Made by a program: the position numbers and the translations under genes. A stretch of DNA of 64,000 nt, taken from the NCBI GenBank assembly GCA_033239525.1, contig BSYO01000031.1, forward strand, positions 3,938,467 to 4,002,466. The letters are read 5' to 3'. Below the pieces are notes generated by a model. The model searched no databases. It worked only from the letters and a program-made list of their open reading frames with translations, and was not told where the DNA came from. Source of the stretch: Nepenthes gracilis. Lineage: Eukaryota; Streptophyta; Magnoliopsida; Caryophyllales; Nepenthaceae. Shown here in pieces: positions 45,601 through 55,119 of the stretch. Position 1 is the first letter of the stretch. Each line of letters begins with the position of its first letter.

Positions 45601-48600
45601 AGAAGTTTGAATGTATTTTGATTGTAGGAGGATCAAGTGGAATAGGATTAGAGACATCGAGAGTCTTGGCTCTTCGTGGAGCCCATGTTATAATTGCTGC
45701 AAGGAACATGGAGGCTGCAAATAAATCAAAAGAGCTCATTCTCAAAGAAATTGAGTCTGCTCGTGTGGATGTCCTAAAACTTGACCTCTCTTCAATCAAG
45801 TCTGTGACAGAATTCGTTGATGATTTTAATGCTCTCAACCTTCCTCTTAATATCTTGATGTAAGCTTCTTATCTTTTAAATTCCATTAAAAAAAAGCATA
45901 GATCTATGAATCTCTATTTTGTTGGATAGTGAGAAAGATGATAAAAGTTTTGGGTTATGCTGCAGAAACAATGCCGGTGTTATGTTCTGCCCGTTTGAGC
46001 TTTCACAAGATGGAATTGAGATTCAATTTGCGACAAATCATTTAGGTAAATGTTATCAAGGTTTCAATGGTTTTGCTTCTCTGAATGAAGAAGCAGCCCT
46101 TTCTTATCTCAATCTCAACCGTCCTTTGTAACTTGGACAGTTGTGATTCAATATTGTTGAAAAAAGAAAATCTTTCCCACAAGGGCATTAGAGCGTCACG
46201 GCCATCTTGCAACAGTCATGGTGCACGATGCAACCTGTATTAAAATATGATCCATGCTGGTTGGTGCTGGCAGCCATTTGGTGGGTCCGGTAGGGTCCCC
46301 ATCAAGCCTTGATCATTAGTGTGGGTCTGGAGCAAAAGATGGCAGGCAGTGATGGTAAAATCTAGCATTTTTGTGGTGGAAATAACACTGACTAATTTTT
46401 GTTCTATGACAATGATCAGGTCATTTCCTCTTGACAAACCTTCTACTTGAAAAAATGAAGAACACTGCAAAAGCTACCGGCATTGAAGGTAGGATTGTGA
46501 ATTTGTCTTCAATAGCCCACAGTCTCTCTTACGAAGGAGGAATCAGATTCGACAACCTCAATGATGAAACAGGGTAATGCTGCTGTTGTCATAACAAAAA
46601 AAAAAAAAAGGAAAAAAAGATAGAATGTGGTGGCTCACCTCGTCGTTCTCTTCAATCGCCTTTTACTTTCAGGTATTCAGACAAAAGGGCTTATGGGCAA
46701 TCCAAATTAGCAAACATATTACATGCCAAAGAGCTCTCTCGACGTCTAAAGGTGATTCTAAGTCTTTTTTATTCCCTTTTTTTCCACAAACGACATTATT
46801 ATATGGATATAGATATCAATATCGATCACAATTATATCAATATTGGACATAAAAAATGAGTTATATATTAAAAATTTGACCATATTTTATCACCATTTGA
46901 GAAGTTTTAATCAATTTATCAAAATTAATTTTAATATCCTTTAAAGTTATACCTCAAACTGTTGATATATGTATGTTTTATAATTCTACAAAGTATTTGA
47001 ATTTTAGCTTCTTAAAAGATTTAGATACATATGCAACGTGGAAATTTAAACTTTTAAGAGCGAAGCAAAAAATAAATAAATAAATAAATATTGGGATATG
47101 ACATTGATACAGCGACCGTAGGGTCGATATATCAAATATTGGCAGATATTTTTATCTATATATTGTTGAGTAAATTCCTTCGGTCTTCCCATGGCATTTG
47201 CAGGAAGAAGGTGCAAACATTACAGTAAACTCTGTCCACCCAGGATTGATAATGACGAACCTCTTCAAGCACTCATTTCTATTGTTCAGTATGTTCTTCT
47301 CTACCCCAATCCCGTCATCAATTTCAAAATCAGCAAGTGATTGACTCATTGCCTGCCGTTTACATTCCAGGGATTGTCAAGTTTTTCACAATGCTGATGT
47401 GGAAGAACGTTCCCCAGGTAAATCAACTGATTCTATATTGAAATTGCTTGGCATACTGTTGAATGTATCTTCTGGGAAAGATATCTTTAAGTTGCTATGG
47501 GCTTTCTATCAAGTTTCAACCGATAATTTTTTTTAAATGTGTTGTCGGCCCCACTTGGCTGGGTAGAAAATGAGCTATGATTTATTTTCAGTCCCTCGGA
47601 TCTTGACATAGCATACCTACCCAAGCAAACTAGTAGTCCGAAAACCATGGCCTTGTAGACCATTTTTTTTTTTTGTGTTCAGGACATAACAACAACAAAG
47701 CCTTAAATACTATCAAGTAGGTCAAATAAATGAATTTGTTTTTATAACTCTATTTGATCTAGTGCAATATCCTTCGACCAAGAGTAGAAACAATTTAAAA
47801 TCTTTTTTTTATCACATTGTTTTAAGTTTTTTTAGGTCTGTCTCTTTCTTTCTTTCATCAAACCAACTAATTCACATTTCCTAGCAGTAGAAAGCCCACT
47901 CTCATCTTGATATTGGAAGGGTTGTTATTGGATCCGAGCCCTATCTCATGAAATGCTAAATAAACATATATGTATAATCCTATATGTTTTATGCATGGAT
48001 GAAAATATCGGCTTTGATCAAAGTCATGTTGATATCGAATATACTAGACAAGACGTATCGGTATTAAATAAATCAAAAGAAAAAAATTATCCAAGAAACA
48101 CAAGTTAATAGGGCTATATCAGTTTCTATATCGACTAAATATTAGGTATATCGTACAATATTTTAAATATTGGCCGATACGTTATGATGTATCACCAATA
48201 TACCAATATATTATGATATTATTATGGTATCGAAAAATGTCGGTATTATAGGGCTTAATATTGAGTCATATTGGTCAATATTTACATTTATAGTTTTGTA
48301 AATTCAAACTAGGCCAAATCAAGATCTTAGGCCTCATTAGTTGAATAGTAAAATCTTGGGTTTTGAACTTTCTGCTTCATTGGAACTGATCAAGCTCATC
48401 GGCATTGGATGAATGGTATAGTTTGAATGCTTCAAAGTTGTTCTTACAACACTTTCGTTGTTTCCAGGGAGCCGCTACCACGTGCTATGTTGCCCTGAGC
48501 CCGTGTTTGCGAGGCGAAACAGGAAAGTATTACCTCGACTGCAACGAGATGCCGCCAAGTCAACTAGCCAGAGATGAAGCATTGGCTAAGAAACTCTGGG

Positions 48601-48641
48601 ATTTCAGTAACAAGTTGATCAACTCTGTTTCAGCCACCTGA
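33615..48641 (+). CDS. TIC32-like: Short-chain dehydrogenase/reductase, TIC32 / retinol-dehydrogenase-like, eight exons
   Basis: Exons: 33615-33732, 45628-45859, 45966-46045, 46420-46573, 46673-46751, 47204-47288, 47371-47417 and 48468-48641. All introns are GT-AG and phases agree, giving 969 nt and 322 residues plus TGA. The N-terminus contains GPSGFGS...[10 protein letters not shown]. The cofactor motif TGGSSGIG is at residues 39-46, NNAG at 118-121, the catalytic Ser at about 174 in VNLSS, YGQSK (Tyr202, Lys206) and HPG at 233-235. Family knowledge: NAD(P)H-dependent oxidoreductases; Arabidopsis TIC32 (of similar length) is linked to the chloroplast inner-membrane translocon, while relatives are annotated as retinol dehydrogenase-like with unknown substrates. 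The N-terminus is closer to the GPSG(F/Y)GS subgroup, so plastid location is uncertain. Oddity: intron 1 is 11,895 bp and holds a Gypsy element. The coding sequence has no lesion. Confidence 0.92.
33810..34470. repeat. Degenerate tandem repeat in intron 1, four units
   Basis: Each unit carries 'ggtttgg.tttaatcctgtgattcttgt', then 'ttggaggaatcgatattc', then 'gatcttgacattgca.tggtgag'. Unit cores start near 33845, 33964, 34155 and 34330, so spacing varies between about 120 and 190 bp. Some units also contain 'ctatgaa.gattttgcca.tgttg'. The retroelement inserted right after the last unit. Confidence 0.75.
34477..35480 (+). repeat. 5' LTR of the intron 1 Gypsy element
   Basis: 1004 bp. Matching blocks with the 3' LTR include 'gctgatagcac', 'tttattaagaaaga', 'ttgcttggaga', 'gcattcattccca', 'agtctag' and 'atcccatg'. 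It ends GCATCA just before the primer site. The first base pair of the LTR (TG) has become CG. Confidence 0.8.
35482..35499 (+). other. Degenerate primer binding site of the intron 1 Gypsy element
   Basis: TGGCTGTGTTTGTGGGAA follows the LTR end by one base. It resembles the TGGCGCCGTCTGTGGGAA sequence at the same place in many plant Tat-lineage elements. The second Gypsy element has the equivalent at 57380. Confidence 0.65.
35500..36189 (+). other. Untranslated leader / gag N-terminal remains of the intron 1 Gypsy element
   Basis: No recognisable domain. Small ORFs at 35481-35690 and 35752-35991 (minus) are not supported as genes. The region precedes the gag core and is presumably leader plus the poorly conserved start of gag. 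Confidence 0.4.
36190..37060 (+). pseudogene. Gypsy gag fossil
   Basis: The core of a retrotransposon gag domain is readable: [20 protein letters not shown] (about 36230-36290), a later segment with [21 protein letters not shown] (about 36510-36570), then [22 protein letters not shown] decayed knuckle region ([16 protein letters not shown], about 36948-36995) follows. Stops and frameshifts separate the pieces. Confidence 0.7.
37255..37690 (+). pseudogene. Gypsy protease fossil
   Basis: The pieces follow the order of a Tat-type aspartic protease region. LFVDHGSSE (about 37318-37345) stands where a VDTGSS active site is expected, so the catalytic Asp-Thr-Gly has become Asp-His-Gly. The later HLKMKFLT and [16 protein letters not shown] (about 37600-37680) are the typical end of this region. 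Several frames are used, so it is inactive. Confidence 0.6.
37840..38523 (+). pseudogene. Gypsy reverse transcriptase fossil with the catalytic segment deleted
   Basis: The N-terminal part is readable ([18 protein letters not shown], about 37855-37910; [15 protein letters not shown], about 38069-38113; [13 protein letters not shown], about 38337-38375). Right after the ATYQ stretch the sequence passes to the region downstream of the catalytic box ([19 protein letters not shown], about 38428-38484). The YxDD motif and its surroundings are missing. A 20-bp type duplication of 'aacttatcag' occurs at the junction. Confidence 0.75.
38555..38960 (+). pseudogene. Gypsy archaeal-type RNase H fossil
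   Basis: [20 protein letters not shown] (about 38562-38621) is followed by a [12 protein letters not shown] stretch and an [13 protein letters not shown] stretch (about 38750-38790), with [12 protein letters not shown] after it. This second, archaeal-like RNase H after RT is a hallmark of the Tat lineage. One open piece (38712-38960) covers most of the C-terminus. Confidence 0.75.
38961..40215 (+). pseudogene. Gypsy integrase fossil
   Basis: Decayed integrase pieces include a zinc-finger-region remnant, [19 protein letters not shown] (about 39457-39515) from the catalytic core, [14 protein letters not shown] and an [14 protein letters not shown] stretch. The C-terminus has VGDLVL (about 39990) and ends with KYYQ (about 40175). 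There are many stops. It was the element's DNA-joining enzyme and is now non-functional. Confidence 0.7.
40216..41665 (+). other. Non-pol 3' region of the intron 1 Gypsy element
   Basis: Between the integrase end and the antisense frame lie 1.4 kb of mixed-composition sequence with short ORFs on both strands (40824-41219 area). I recognise no domain. It belongs to the element because it lies between integrase and 3' LTR. Confidence 0.5.
41666..42675 (-). pseudogene. Broken antisense reading frame in the Gypsy element, Transposase_28-like
   Basis: The minus strand has a start codon at 42675-42673 ([17 protein letters not shown]) and coding-like pieces in shifting frames down to 41666. They include [19 protein letters not shown], a [19 protein letters not shown] stretch, [15 protein letters not shown] and a lysine-rich tail ([13 protein letters not shown]). 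The order resembles the 'putative gypsy-type transposon' domain (Transposase_28), with a Leu-rich middle and a GWFxLxPR motif. Extra ORFs, including antisense ones, are known from plant Tat elements. The assignment is by eye and unsearched. Several frameshifts and one early stop (after SIK) show it is dead. Confidence 0.5.
42920..43991 (+). repeat. 3' LTR of the intron 1 Gypsy element
   Basis: 1072 bp, beginning TGTTGGACGAC and ending GGTACGCA. It aligns with 34477-35480 in order over its full length. The bases before it (aaccctaagga) are a weak purine tract. Small ORFs on both strands here are not genes. Confidence 0.8.
43997..45627 (+). other. Remainder of intron 1
   Basis: It contains a two-copy direct repeat of about 38 bp at 44446-44520 ('actcctg...gcagttctcttgttgaat'). 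There is an A-run at 44704-44720 and a segment at about 44740-44995 with 'gtttggatgtttgg' near its left and 'catccaaatgg' near its right end, possibly a small decayed inverted-repeat element. T-runs before 45240 and a pyrimidine-rich lead to the acceptor follow. No gene is seen. Confidence 0.5.
46752..47203. repeat. Intron 5 with 'cgatat'-type interspersed repeat
   Basis: The segment 46795-47160 is rich in 'atatcaatat', 'gtcgatatatc' and 'atattggcagatat' motifs and includes a (TAAA)n run near 47070. The same vocabulary recurs in intron 7 at about 47995-48290, so both introns probably carry copies of one interspersed repeat. Confidence 0.4.
47418..48467. repeat. Intron 7 with 'cgatat'-type interspersed repeat
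   Basis: The intron is 1050 bp. Its 47995-48290 part has repeated 'gatatcg', 'ggccgatacg', 'atcaccaatataccaatat' and 'gtatcgaaaaatgtcggtat' phrases, largely inverted or direct variants of one another. They match the segment in intron 5. No coding sequence is present. Confidence 0.4.
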
Positions 48642-49597
48642 CATGGAAAAAAAAAAAAAAGAGTATCTGATTACTTGTTTATGAAGACTGTATCTCCTTG
48701 TAATATCCATTGCTGTAGTGTATTGAGTGCTGTAGCAATTGCATCAAAGACAAGCTTTTCCTGGAAGTGTGGTCCAATTAGATTTCATATTTCCTAAGGT
48801 GAATTTCATGTATATATTAAAAAATGAAGCGGCCAGTGTTGCCCACTAATAGAAAAGTGCTCCGAGGCTCCAGCTTTGATTTACTGGAAAAGTTTTATAT
48901 TATATCATTTTGCGGTACCCACCGATTCAATAGATTGTATTTTAATATACATTTTAATAAGTCTGATGATAAGGTGCTTGGATCACATCTGGTTGCTATT
49001 TTATTTGATTCTTGGGAGATCCCTGGGATCTTTGCTTACTTTAACTCTGAATTGTACTGGGTGTAGAGAACTAGCCAAGTTTGGTGTCTTGAATAAAGAA
49101 ATGAGAACGAGTTCTCAATCTTTGCTATGCCAATCTGGGGCTTTGTTTACTGAGAATTGGGAAGATGCAAATTTAAAACTCAAAATGGGATGTTAAAATA
49201 TATGAAGCAACTGATTCACTGGAACAGATTGATGCTCAGGGTCAACTGAGTACAGATCAGCCGATCGATCGTTCCAAGTGCTGACATATCACAGTTTTAG
49301 ATCGGTTTTGCAGAAACTTTGAATCAACATGATAATATATTGTTTGCTATGGGCTCATATGCAGCCTAAATGCAGTCCATGTAATCATCAAGCAAGCAAA
49401 TGATTGTTTGCTCCATGGATTAGGGTTTACAAGAAACACAGATTGAGTGTCTATCGATTCTAATTTAAGAGATTTGTTGATCCTCTTCATGTACAACTCA
49501 GCTTATGAATTAATGAAAGAAAAGCAGCTCATAAAAGCTGATTACTTACATGGTGGTGCCCCAGTGTTCTTCATCCAATCCACCACCATTTTTGAGT
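48642..49597 (+). other. 3' UTR and downstream flank of the dehydrogenase gene
   Basis: An A-run follows the stop codon (48647-48660). No strong AATAAA occurs in the first 400 bp; an AATAAA lies at 49092-49097. A weaker signal may be used earlier, for example near 48690-48810. Overlapping ORFs at 48824-49066 and 48876-49196 have no recognisable domain and are probably chance. Confidence 0.45.
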
Positions 49598-50500
49598 TGT
49601 AACTTCTCGATTTTTCATATCTAGTTTATTGCTCTGTTCTATTCGATGCTTAATTGAATTTTAATAATTAGTTGGGCCATTTTAAATTAGTTATTAAGTG
49701 AAAAAATAATTAATATTATTGATTGTATAGAATTAGTTGAATAAATTTAAATTCAAAAGTTGGATATGATCAAAATAGTTGGAATGTCCAAGTCTTAGGC
49801 TGTTGGAGAAAGTTTTAATTTAAAAATTTGATCTTTATTTAAGTAAGAGGATTGAGCCACTCATTCTCTCCCAATCAAATTTTGAATTCGTGAAGGAGAG
49901 CCGGCAAAGCACAAGAAGAAGAGAAAGAGGAGAAGAATAATCGAGAAAAAAAGGTTAAGTGATTTATGTACCTTCTCGTATTAAATCCTTAACTTTTACT
50001 CATATTTTATTGAGGAATTAATTATGCATGTTAGATTAATGAAATAAAATAAGCATTTTCACCTGCAGAATTTGAAATGAAGCTTGAATAATGTTCATAC
50101 ATCAAGTTTTGAAAATGCAATATTGAGCAGTATTTAAATATCGTTTAATCGTCAAAGTCAACATTTGAAGAACCACTTAAACAACAGTTGAGAGTTTGGT
50201 AAATTGAGTAGAAATGTTAATTTTAAGATCAAGAGACTCTAAATTTAGGGTTGTGAAGAGTTTAGGGTATATTGGTATACCTTAGTGAGAGGTGACCATA
50301 TAGGGCAACTTAGGTGCTCATATGTATATATGAGTTATTCCTTTAATTCATATTGGTATATTTCACTTTATCCTATGACTAATTAAAGAAGAATATATAA
50401 AAATTATAAGGTATCTTAATGAATAAGATTTCATAAAACCTTAGAGTAGTTAGTATTCTTTCGATACTTATTCCATATTTAATGAAGTAAAGCTATTTAA
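49598..50500 (+). mobile_element. Probable partial LTR related to family 1
   Basis: It starts with TGTAACTTCTCGATTTTTCAT near 49598. Then come a purine-rich leader (49890-49960) and a stretch resembling family U5, including 'attatgcatgttag' and 'gtatattggtataccttagtg'. The right end is unclear. The order matches the family 1 LTRs but identity is low. Confidence 0.4.
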
Positions 50501-53396
50501 TTTTGTGGAATGATACTTACTTTGGGAACCCAAATCAGAGCGCTTGACCACGGCTCAAATTGTACATATGGAACCTCAAAATCATAATAACTTATGATAA
50601 AAAGAATAACTTACAGATAAAACAGCAATAACTAATCCATCTCCTTGCAAACTTTGAAGTACTAATGTTTAATACACTTCAAACTGTAAAGAGATGTAGC
50701 CCTGAGATAAAATATCCAACAATGTCTAAAACAGTGAATCTACTCTCCAACTCTGAAATAAATAGGTCTAGATTCTGGAATTCTCTCCACCAACAAGTAC
50801 TGCAGCAAATGCACGGTCCCCAATTAGAGATACTTGTCTTGATATAATCTGGTGTTGATAAAAATACAAGACTGAGCCAATCACATAGCAAATGATAATA
50901 ATTAACAGTATAACAAAGTCAATAAGCATCTCGGGTAAATAAACATCATGTATAAAGGTGATAAAAATAATATAAAGCTCATGATTAACTTTATCCGAGA
51001 TTCTACAACTCATCGTAACTACGACTCAATAGCAACAAAAAGAATCTTTCACTGATGAGCTTCACTAAACCAGAATATTATGAATACAATAAATATTTTA
51101 TAGAATTTACTTTCAGTAATCTTTTTAAATTATTAAAAAATATATAATTTTTTCATTCTCAATAAATTTTTTCATTAATAGTCTTAAAGGATATGTAGCT
51201 TCAAAGGTGGAGCTAATCGATAAGTAGTCTAAGATTTAGGGTGGCTGCCCATCTGCAATCCAAAGTCCAATGGGAGAAATAAACCTTAAAAATATTTTAA
51301 ATTATAAAAATAGTGTTTTTTATTTTTATTTTTATATAAATATGAGTATTTAGATATTTTAACATTTTATAAAAAATAATTAAAAATATTTTTGTACTAT
51401 ATTATTTATAAAAAGTAAATATCAATCATTAGACTAAATAAAATTTTAAAACTGAACAGGTATGACACTTTTTATTAAAACTTTCAACCCATCATTTTAT
51501 TTTTTAAATAAATTTAAGTATATTATATAAATAATAATATTATTATTCATGTATTTATTTATAAACTTATTTGTATCAAAATTATTGAAATAAAAATGGG
51601 TTCTATTTTATTTTAATTTTCGCACCACCACTCTTCCGTTTCCCATGCCGGACCATTTCTCTTGTTTATTGTTTGTGTTGTCTCGGGTTTATAGAGATCT
51701 CCCTCCATGCTATATTATTTGATCAATTTTGATCTCTCTCTCTAGAAAAATATATAAAAATGAGCATATAAATATTAAATTTTATAGTAAAATAGCATTA
51801 AATATTTAAATATAAATAAAATGTGTTACCCAACAACATAAATATCAATACATATACTAAATATCAATTATTCAACATGTTTAAGTTTTTTAGAAAATAT
51901 ATTAAAGTTATGTTTGCTAAAAATATGTATATTCATTTGCCCAATTGTTGCCTCTTCTTTTTATGTTGTTTAAATTTTATTTTTCAATGAAATTTACTTT
52001 AAAAAACATTGAAACTGGATGGTGGGGCAGGGATGAGGTCATTTTTTTTTTTTTTTTTTTTCTAATTTCCTTTTCAAATTTTCTCTAATATATTCAAAAA
52101 ATAAAAAAAAAAACCCTGAAACTTATAATCTTTAGCTAATTCAGTATGTTAAAAGTTATCATCTCAAGTTTAACCTCCTCCACTCTTTCCCGACGGTTAG
52201 CCATTAACTGCTAACTGCCTCTCAGGTTGAGAGAGTTTCATCTTTTAAGAAGATAAATGTATTAATTTTTTCAATCTTAATTATTTATTATTAATAAATA
52301 ATTAATTATAATTTAATTATTTTAAAATAATTATTTTTTATTTTTTTAAAAAATTAATTAAATCATAATTATCTATTTAAAAAATAGACTGTCAAGATGT
52401 AAATAACAAGTCTTTCTATTTTTATAAGAGATAAAATTCTCTGAATCTACCGTCTCACAACCTATCCATCATTTTTATGTATTTTTAAATAATACTTAGA
52501 TGTCATTTATTTAAGATACTCTTTGGTATGATTTGATTTTGTTTATAAATAATGGATAATGTTAAATATTTATGAGCACTGAAGTTTGATAACAATATAA
52601 TAATAATTTAGCATATTAAAATACAATATGCATAATTATGAATATTTATCTTATAATACAATATAAAATAAAACTACAATAACTGAAGATTTTTTTGTAA
52701 TCTTTATCATTATCACCGCTCTATGTTAAGTCTCCTATGAATCATGTAATCATTCTGATATAATCTTACAAAATAATTAAGAGTCAACCGAATGCCCATT
52801 AAATTATATAACCAATAATATAATATATGCATACTCACATCAATATATGTATATAATCTAAAATGAAAATACTTGAGATATTAGCCATATATTCAAAGGG
52901 CATGCCAGGACAACAATACGAAAGATAATGACAGATGCTTCATCAATATTTCCAGGGACATATCAACCAGTAACGTCAAGGAAATGGCCCAAGATATTTA
53001 CATAATATGTAGGACCAGATCTAACCATCCTATCACAATTAAGGTTAAAAATTTAAGACATATAACAATAATTCACAGTTGATCAAAGGTTACTGTATTT
53101 ATGCCCCCACCTAGTTGAATAAACAATACGAGATTTCTGACATCTCAAGATCATTTATGCAGTCAACTCTCGTGGCAGGTGGTGTCACTCAACCAATTCG
53201 TATAATAATGTAGTACCTAGCAACCAACTCATACGGTATGAAATAAAATCCAATATCCATCGCCAATATCTAACCCATATCATAACATGATAATTATACG
53301 AATATAAGTATCTCAACACAACCAACATAATCTCAACATTCACCAAATGTAAAAATCAATATCTAAAAACTATAAACTATATTACGATATCACGGG
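50501..53396. other. AT-rich intergenic DNA up to the assembly gap
   Basis: There is no supported gene. It contains long T-runs (52041-52062) and repeat B copy 2 (about 52270-52460). The segment at 52800-53396 has somewhat lower AT without ORFs. The ORFs at 50665-51013 overlap on both strands and carry no domain. Confidence 0.5.
52270..52460. repeat. AT-rich repeat B, copy 2
   Basis: The sequence 'taattataatttaattattttaaaataatt ...', then 'atagactgtcaagatgtaaa', 'gtctttctatttttata' and 'aaaattctctgaatc', follows the same order as 31866-32030. It is preceded by 'acggttagccattaactg'. Confidence 0.45.
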
Positions 53397-53496
53397 NNNN
53401 NNNNNNNNNNNNNNNNNNNNNNNNNNNNNNNNNNNNNNNNNNNNNNNNNNNNNNNNNNNNNNNNNNNNNNNNNNNNNNNNNNNNNNNNNNNNNNNN
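53397..53496. other. Assembly gap, 100 N
   Basis: Exactly 100 undetermined bases. A round number usually marks a gap of unknown size, so distances across it should not be trusted. Confidence 0.98.
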
Positions 53497-53853
53497 TAAA
53501 ATGACCAAAATTTAAAGAAAAATAGAAGTTGGATAAAACTGTTTTAACAGATATTTAGTATTTAAATACTGTATCAAAAGTTATCACAAAAACACAAGGC
53601 GAGACTTTAATTTGAATAATCTTTGGACGATTAAAAGATAAGATATTTAATCAAATTATTTATTAATATTTAAACACAATCATGCAATTACAAATTACAT
53701 TTTGTTTTTCGTGCATTGTTTTCCTTTTATTCTTTAATTTCCACAAACTATGTAACTTTTCACTTATATATTGGCATATTCTTTAAAATTAACATCTTAT
53801 GCTTTGAATATTGTAAAGAAAAACATACAAATTATATGAATTCATAAATATTT
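53497..53853. other. AT-rich spacer after the gap
   Basis: AT-rich sequence without a gene or a clear repeat edge. Confidence 0.5.
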
Positions 53854-53858
53854 GAAAG

Positions 53859-55114
53859 TGATGGGTACTCCAAAAATGGGCTGGCCAAGGAGAAGTCAAC
53901 GGAGCCTGTGGAAGGCAACCAACGTTCCCGACGGCCCACTAAAGAGATAGGCCAGTAACTGAAGGCCAAGCGACGGCCAACATTGGCGTTGACCGTCCCA
54001 GCGCCAACTAGCTCAAAAACGGTCAACTCGGCCGACCGGCTTCATGGCCTCCAGAGGCTTTGCAAACAAATGATGGGCATTCCATTATGGCCCACGGCCC
54101 ATCGATGGTCGCCCGCCGCTCTCCACGAGGGCGGCCACACCCCGACGGCCAACTCGTGACGCTGACTGGGCCCGCTTCTACGTGGGCGGGCCCTAAAATC
54201 GCCTTCTACAGAATGGGCCGACTCGCTTTCAGCCCATGGTCCAAATAAAGGCCGCCAACAAGACGCCTCAGCCCAAATTTCAAGAGTTCTAGGGCACAAA
54301 CCCACGATGGAGAAGGGCAACGGAACCCGCAACGCATTTAATGCGGTCGCGGAGACACGCAATAGGGGCGGAAAGGCTAGCCACTGTGGCATGGCCGCAC
54401 GCCACCAACGCCACTCGCTTCCATCCGCAGTGGCCACCCACTCCCGCAGAGGGAGGAGCCAAGCATGGCGAACGACATCCTAGAACGTGTTTGCGGCGAC
54501 AAGAATCGGGCAGCCGTGCGTGAAAGCAATCCACTACAAGAAGAACTGGTGCAAAGGCTCAAACGACCATCACCTGGTGCCCAAGGATCCAAGATGGGTG
54601 AGGGGTATAAGAACCATCACGCCCCCACAGAAAGGGAGCTTTTCCGAGATCTTCCCAAGCATCTAACACTCTTCACTTCTCTTTCAAGAACTAAAAAGGC
54701 AAACCGTATTGATCTGCCTCCTCTCGAGAAAAATCCCAGATCGCGTGAATTCTAGTTCCCACAGCCCAAATTTCCAGCACGATCAAACTCTAAGGCAACG
54801 AACGGGTTGATACACGCGTTTCCGCTTTCCCACCATCCAGATACGAGGAAGGACCTGCTCTTTACCGACATCCGGAATTAAACACTCTTCACTCTTCTCT
54901 CTTCCCCGATCGCTTTTTTTCTATCTTCAGCCTCCTTCCATTGGGTGTTGCGATCGACTGAGCGCTTCTGAGTGTTTTCTGTGATTAATTCCCGCCGTGA
55001 ACGCCGACCTCTTGTTTGCTTTAGTGGTGTGCAGGGTTCTTTTTCGGTGAACGAAGCCGATCAGCCTCCTCCAAGAATCCGATTGCTCAAGCTCCGGATC
55101 CGTGCACGCATCGA
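53859..55114 (+). mobile_element. GC-rich solo LTR (about 1.26 kb), likely Tat-type Gypsy
   Basis: It starts TGATGGGTACTCC at 53859, similar to the solo LTR start at 32358. GAAAG occurs at 53854-53858 and 55115-55119, a possible 5-bp duplication, although the implied right end (TCGA) lacks the usual CA. A TATA-like TATAAGAACC lies at about 54606-54615, followed by a leader with 'cttttccgagatcttccc' and C/T-rich sequence. GC content is far above the flanks, with many intact CG pairs. Overlapping ORFs on both strands (54042-54755) are products of the GC richness. No internal domains were found, so it reads as a solo LTR. Confidence 0.55.
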
Positions 55115-55119
55115 GAAAG

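Larger units (their letters stand above)
33733..45627 (+). other. Intron 1 of the dehydrogenase gene (11.9 kb)
   Basis: The donor is GGTTAG at 33732-33737 and the acceptor TTGTAG ends at 45627. The intron contains a degenerate tandem repeat (33810-34470) and the Gypsy element 34477-43991 with its short duplication. About 1.6 kb of remaining intron follow (43997-45627), with a poly-A run near 44704 and T-runs near 45220. Without the element the intron would be about 2.4 kb. Confidence 0.85.

Noticed and set aside
48824..49196. Two overlapping ORFs downstream of the dehydrogenase gene
   Set aside because: Different frames over the same bases, no domain, and located in the 3' flank.
54042..54755. 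Cluster of overlapping ORFs up to 131 codons on both strands
   Set aside because: Overlap in several frames in a GC-rich LTR. No domain, no start context and no splice pattern.
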